DNA of 9,012 nt from Actinomycetota bacterium. Lineage in GTDB: Bacteria > Actinomycetota > Actinomycetes > S36-B12. Positions within the stretch are counted from its first letter, which is position 1. Each line of letters begins with the position of its first letter. The DNA lies in the NCBI GenBank assembly GCA_026392575.1, contig JAPLBU010000395.1:1-9012 (forward strand), read 5' to 3'. Shown piece by piece: positions 6,293 to 9,012 of this stretch. The notes under the pieces were generated by a model that saw nothing but the letters and a program-made list of their open reading frames with translations, was not told where the DNA came from and ran no database searches. The position numbers and the translations under genes were made by a program.

Positions 6293-6326
6293 GAGAAGGG
6301 TCCAGCCGAAAGGCTGGGCCCTTCTC
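6293..6326 (+). terminator. Strong terminator hairpin after the cold shock gene
   Basis: The arms at 6293-6307 and 6312-6326 pair over 15 bp with one G-U pair (T6301/G6318) and enclose a GAAA tetraloop (6308-6311). Only a short ATATT follows instead of a long T-tract, as is common in high-GC bacteria. Being nearly symmetric, it could also stop transcripts of the convergent F420-type gene, which ends at 6359. Confidence 0.9.
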
Positions 6327-6358
6327 ATATTCCGGGGTCGTAGGCGCGCTCGCGATCC

Positions 6359-6787
6359 TCAGGCCTGCTGCGGCAGGGACCCGTAGCACCGGGTCGGGGT
6401 GAGCCGCGCAATCAGCCGCTCGTCGGCGACCATGGCCGCGCGGTACTCCTCCCAGTCGGCATGCTCGCCCTGCATCTGCCGATAGAGCTCAACGAGCTCA
6501 TCCACCGTCGCGTCGGCCGGATCAGAAGCCACCGGGGTCAACGTCACATCGGCCTCGATGACGACGTATGACCAGAAGTCAGGCGCCGTCACGTGGAGCG
6601 AGACGCGGGCGTCGCGCGCCATGTTGGCCGTCTTGGCACGGCTCGCCGTGACGGATATCCGGACCAGACCGTCATCGGCCACGGTGAACATGATGTTCGA
6701 GAGCTGGGGGCGTCCGTCGGCCTTCGTGGTGGCGAGAACCCCACGCTTGATGGGCTGGGCGTAGGCCAATGCATCAGTGAGTTCCAT
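6359..6787 (-). CDS. Rv1155-like flavin/F420-binding protein (pyridoxamine-oxidase fold)
   Basis: A 142-residue soluble split-barrel protein close to M. tuberculosis Rv1155, an F420-binding member of the PNPOx-like superfamily. Shared landmarks are GVLAT, then DGRPQLSNIMF (24-34), SRAKTANM (49-56), the WSYVVIEADVTL strand, and a C-terminal GEHADWEEYRAAM segment. Such proteins bind F420 (some bind FMN or heme) and are thought to reduce electrophilic substrates; the physiological substrate is unknown. The ATG at 6787 is chosen because it matches the family N-terminus, and CAGACT lies 6 bases upstream on its strand, suggesting a leaderless start; an upstream GTG at 6832 would add 15 unlike residues. 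It diverges from the FetB-type gene and converges on the cold shock gene terminator. Confidence 0.88.
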   Translation of the reverse strand: MELTDALAYAQPIKRGVLATTKADGRPQLSNIMFTVADDGLVRISVTASRAKTANMARDARVSLHVTAPDFWSYVVIEADVTLTPVASDPADATVDELVELYRQMQGEHADWEEYRAAMVADERLIARLTPTRCYGSLPQQA

Positions 6788-6793
6788 GCCACC

Positions 6794-6799
6794 AGTCTG
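6794..6799 (-). promoter_or_regulatory. Candidate -10 box for the Rv1155-like gene (leaderless)
   Basis: CAGACT on the minus strand ends 6 bases before the ATG at 6787, in the 47-base region shared with the divergent fetB-type gene. Confidence 0.35.
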
Positions 6800-6822
6800 C
6801 CGCCACCGGCAATCCCACGCGG

Positions 6823-6828
6823 CACAAT
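6823..6828 (+). promoter_or_regulatory. Candidate -10 box for the FetB-type gene (leaderless)
   Basis: CACAAT ends 6 bases before the GTG at 6835, so the transcript would start at the start codon. There is no Shine-Dalgarno in front of this GTG, which agrees with leaderless translation. Confidence 0.45.
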
Positions 6829-6834
6829 GCACGT

Positions 6835-7599
6835 GTGGACGTCAACCCCCTGCGCACGGGCATCGCCCTGGCCCTCCTGCTGTCGGCGACGTTCGCCGTC
6901 ATGACGGTGGGTGGGCTGACCTACCGGCGGGAAATGCTGATCGCCGCCGCACGCGCCTTTGTCCAGCTCATCGCCGTCGCGCTCGTGATCGCGTGGATCT
7001 TCACCCACCCGCAGGGGGCGTTCCTGTACCTCGGGCTGATGCTCGTGGTCGCGGCCTACACCTCCAATCGCCGCATCGGAGGCGACGGCCGCGACCGGAT
7101 GGGCGTCCTGCTCGCCATCTTCCTCGGTGCCACTGCCACGACGAGCATCGTGGCGATCACCGGAGCGCTCGACTTCACTGCGCAAACGCTGCTGCCCTTC
7201 GCCGCGCAGATGATCGGCGGGGCGATGACGACCGCATCCCTAGCCGGCGTGCGGCTGCGCGACGATGTGCACGATCAGCTCACCACCTTCGAGGGCTACG
7301 TCGCCCTAGGCGCGACGTATCGGCAGGCCGGTCGTGAGTTCGCCAAGCGCGCGTCGGAGAAGTCGCTCTTCCCCACCCTCGACCAGACCAAGAGCGCCGG
7401 CCTGGTGACCCTGCCCGGCGCATTCGTCGGGATGCTGCTGGGCGGAGCGTCACCTCTCGCCGCCGCCCAGGTGCAGTTGCTCGTTCTCATCGGACTCCTG
7501 CTGGTGCAGGCCATCACCGCCCTGGTCACCACTCGACTCATCAGCCCGCTGCCACCCGACCTCGGCAACAGCATCGCCACGGTAGCGGCGGCGGCATGA
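6835..7599 (+). CDS. fetB: FetB/UPF0014-family ABC transporter permease
   Basis: Integral membrane permease of 254 residues with about seven hydrophobic helices, the usual FetB length. The family hallmark is visible: LDQTKSAGLVTLPGAF (182-197) followed by VGMLLGGASP (198-207), the most conserved part of UPF0014 proteins. An upstream FEGYVALGATYRQAG segment resembles the conserved charged loop contacting the ATPase. In E. coli FetAB takes part in iron homeostasis, exporting iron under oxidative stress; plant relatives (STAR2/ALS3) act in aluminium tolerance, so the substrate here is not certain. The GTG at 6835 has a -10-like CACAAT 6 bases upstream. The stop overlaps the ATG of the ATPase gene (ATGA at 7596-7599), so the pair forms one transporter operon. 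Confidence 0.9.
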   Translation: MDVNPLRTGIALALLLSATFAVMTVGGLTYRREMLIAAARAFVQLIAVALVIAWIFTHPQGAFLYLGLMLVVAAYTSNRRIGGDGRDRMGVLLAIFLGATATTSIVAITGALDFTAQTLLPFAAQMIGGAMTTASLAGVRLRDDVHDQLTTFEGYVALGATYRQAGREFAKRASEKSLFPTLDQTKSAGLVTLPGAFVGMLLGGASPLAAAQVQLLVLIGLLLVQAITALVTTRLISPLPPDLGNSIATVAAAA

Positions 7600-8371
7600 A
7601 CGAGGTGTTCGCGCTGGAGCACGTGAGCGTGTCCTACGGAGACGCGCAGGCCCTTCGCGATGTCACCATGACCATCCCACGCGGTGGCATCACTCGCTGA
7701 TCGGCCCGAGCGGCTGCGGCAAGTCGACTTTGCTGCGCACCCTGAATCGGCTCAACGATCTTGTGGCCGATGCACGCCTTGCGGGCAGGGTGACCTTCGA
7801 TGGCGCAGACATCCACTCCCCCGACACCGATCTCGTCGACTTGCGTCGGCGCGTGGGCATGGTGTTCCAGAAGCCGAACCCCTTCCCGAAGTCGGTGTAC
7901 GACAACGTGGCATACGGGCCGCGACTGCATGGCAGCACGATCGACCTCGACGGCCTCGTCGAGCGGTCGCTCGTCCGCGCCGGACTGTGGGACGAGGTCA
8001 AGGACGACCTCGTGCGCCCCGCGACCACGCTCTCCGGTGGACAGCAGCAGCGGCTCGTCATCGCGCGATGCCTCGCGGTCGATCCCGAGGTGATCCTGAT
8101 GGACGAGCCAACGGCGTCGCTCGACCCGGTCGCGACCGCGACGATCGAGGACCTGATCCGCGAACTCTCAGCCGAGTACACGATCGTGCTCGTGACGCAC
8201 GACCTTCGGCAGGCTGCGCGCATCTCTGACCGCACAGCATTCTTCGCCGCGCACGCGCATGACGACGACACGCGACACGGGGAGCTCGTGGAGTACGGAC
8301 CCACAGCCGAGATCTTCGACAGCCCGAAAGATGAGCGCACGCACAAGTACGTAACCGGCGGTCGCAACTGA
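7596..8371 (+). pseudogene. ABC transporter ATPase, PstB-like, partner of FetB; broken by a one-base frameshift
   Basis: The start ATG overlaps the fetB stop and encodes MNEVFALEHVSVSYGDAQAL, a normal ABC N-terminus. The frame hits TGA at 7698-7700 after 34 codons. The rest continues in the next frame with no other break: Walker A GPSGCGKST (7703-7729), the PstB-like VGMVFQKPNPFP with its Q-loop, signature LSGGQ (from 8030), Walker B ILMDEP with D/E at 8102-8107, switch histidine at 8198-8200, and end TGA 8369-8371. One missing base near 7695 (ACT-CGC where ACT-GCG-CTG is expected) would restore a 258-residue protein. No start codon precedes Walker A in the second frame, so re-initiation could not rescue ATP binding. 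It is PstB-like in sequence but by position is the FetA partner of FetB. A sequencing error is possible. Confidence 0.88.
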
Positions 8372-8391
8372 GCGATCAATTCTCGGGGTCG

Positions 8392-9012
8392 TCACGCAAG
8401 CAGGAGCACCAGAACGACATCGAGGACGACCACGGCCAGCAGGCTGGTGAACATCGCGGACGGCGATGCCGATCGGACTGCATACAGGATCGCCAGCAGG
8501 AATCCCAGAACTGCCGCTGCCGCCAGTAGCGGCGAGGTCATCAGCATCACGCCCGCGAGGATGGCGGTCCCCACCCCCAGCAGCACCCAGCCGACCACCG
8601 TGGCCCGACGCGCTCCCAGCCGGCCGACGACTCCTCCGATTCCGAGGGCCGCGTCCGAATCGATATCAGTGAGCGCATTCGCCAGATGGGCGCTGACCCC
8701 GATGATCGCGAAGGCCGCCACGAGCCAGAGCGGGGGCGCCGTGCCGTCGAGCCCGTATGTGAGAAAGGGCGGCAAGGCACCGAAGGCGATCAGGTAAGGC
8801 AGCCACGACCAGACCGTGCGCGACAGTCGCAGGTTGTACGTCCAGCCCATCACGACACCCAGCACATGGAAGCTGCCGCCGATCCAGCCGGCTACCAGCC
8901 AGCTGAGCCCCACGGATGCTGTGACAGCCAGGGCTGCAGCCCACCAGAGAGTTCGGCTGGTGACAGTGCCGGCGACCGTCGGCTTGGACTGGCGGACGGC
9001 CAACGCGTCGAG
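8392..9012 (-). CDS. UbiA-family prenyltransferase (C-terminal part)
   Basis: Multi-pass membrane prenyltransferase that transfers an isoprenoid chain to an acceptor such as a quinone, heme or sugar precursor. The frame is open to the right edge, so the N-terminus and the first aspartate-rich motif are missing; the TTG at 9001-9003 is internal. The 206 visible residues start in the cytoplasmic loop with SKPTVAGTVTSRTLW, the conserved K-P-x-x-x-G-x-[IV]-S position that follows the first Asp motif. They then show about seven hydrophobic helices and the second aspartate motif, LTDIDSDAALGIGG (around 8630-8675), followed by GRLGARRA. This resembles actinobacterial UbiA proteins annotated only as prenyltransferases, so the acceptor is not known. 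It converges on the broken ATPase gene with 20 bases between, and no terminator hairpin is visible there. Confidence 0.88.
   Translation of the reverse strand, partial: LDALAVRQSKPTVAGTVTSRTLWWAAALAVTASVGLSWLVAGWIGGSFHVLGVVMGWTYNLRLSRTVWSWLPYLIAFGALPPFLTYGLDGTAPPLWLVAAFAIIGVSAHLANALTDIDSDAALGIGGVVGRLGARRATVVGWVLLGVGTAILAGVMLMTSPLLAAAAVLGFLLAILYAVRSASPSAMFTSLLAVVVLDVVLVLLLA

Noticed and set aside
7689..7702. Programmed ribosomal frameshift in the ATPase
   Set aside because: No slippery heptamer or adjacent stem-loop is visible at ATCACTCGCTGATC; a one-base loss explains it more simply.
7684..8229. Plus-strand frame of 181 codons inside the ATPase
   Set aside because: Neither of the two frames that carry ABC motifs; Arg-rich shadow.
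8447..8797. Plus-strand 116-codon frame opposite the UbiA gene
   Set aside because: Shadow frame; the minus strand has seven hydrophobic helices and the aspartate motif of UbiA.

Overview
The window comes from a high-GC actinobacterium (Actinomycetota). The evidence is GC-rich third codon positions throughout, an Rv1155-type protein of the F420-binding oxidoreductase family, GTG starts that look leaderless (a -10-like hexamer exactly 6 bases before the start codon), and ATGA/GTGA overlaps between genes. I cannot place it below phylum level. No rRNA, tRNA, CRISPR array, insertion sequence or prophage signal was seen.

Region 1 (2-4347, + strand) is one tightly packed operon for polyamine, probably putrescine, use. 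It holds the end of a PotC-type permease, a PotA-type ATPase, a gamma-glutamylputrescine-oxidase-like FAD enzyme and a PatD-type gamma-aminobutyraldehyde dehydrogenase. The first three genes overlap by 4 bases and the fourth follows 10 bases after a stop. The layout fits uptake, oxidative deamination to an aldehyde, then oxidation toward GABA. The dehydrogenase appears to lack about 20 residues that the family normally has near residue 80.

Region 2 (4387-5891) holds a minus-strand protein of unknown function with a C-terminal zinc ribbon, diverging from a membrane protein that joins a DUF2231-like four-helix domain to a cytochrome b5 domain. The shared intergenic region has a 12-bp perfect palindrome. 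After the cytochrome gene comes a 14-bp perfect palindrome resembling CsoR/CstR-family operators. It overlaps the predicted -10 of a 47-codon gene for a histidine-rich, single-helix membrane miniprotein.

Region 3 (5892-6358) is a leader region, a cold shock protein gene and a very strong terminator: a 15-bp stem with a GAAA loop.

Region 4 (6359-8371) has an Rv1155-like flavin/F420 protein on the minus strand, diverging from a FetB-family (UPF0014) permease. The permease gene overlaps a PstB-like ABC ATPase gene that is broken by a one-base frameshift just before the Walker A motif. Convergent with it, and running off the right edge, is the C-terminal part of a UbiA-family prenyltransferase.

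The points most worth a second look are the frameshifted ATPase, the internal deletion in the dehydrogenase, and the palindrome/miniprotein/cytochrome b5 group. I found no complete, clearly new multi-gene system.
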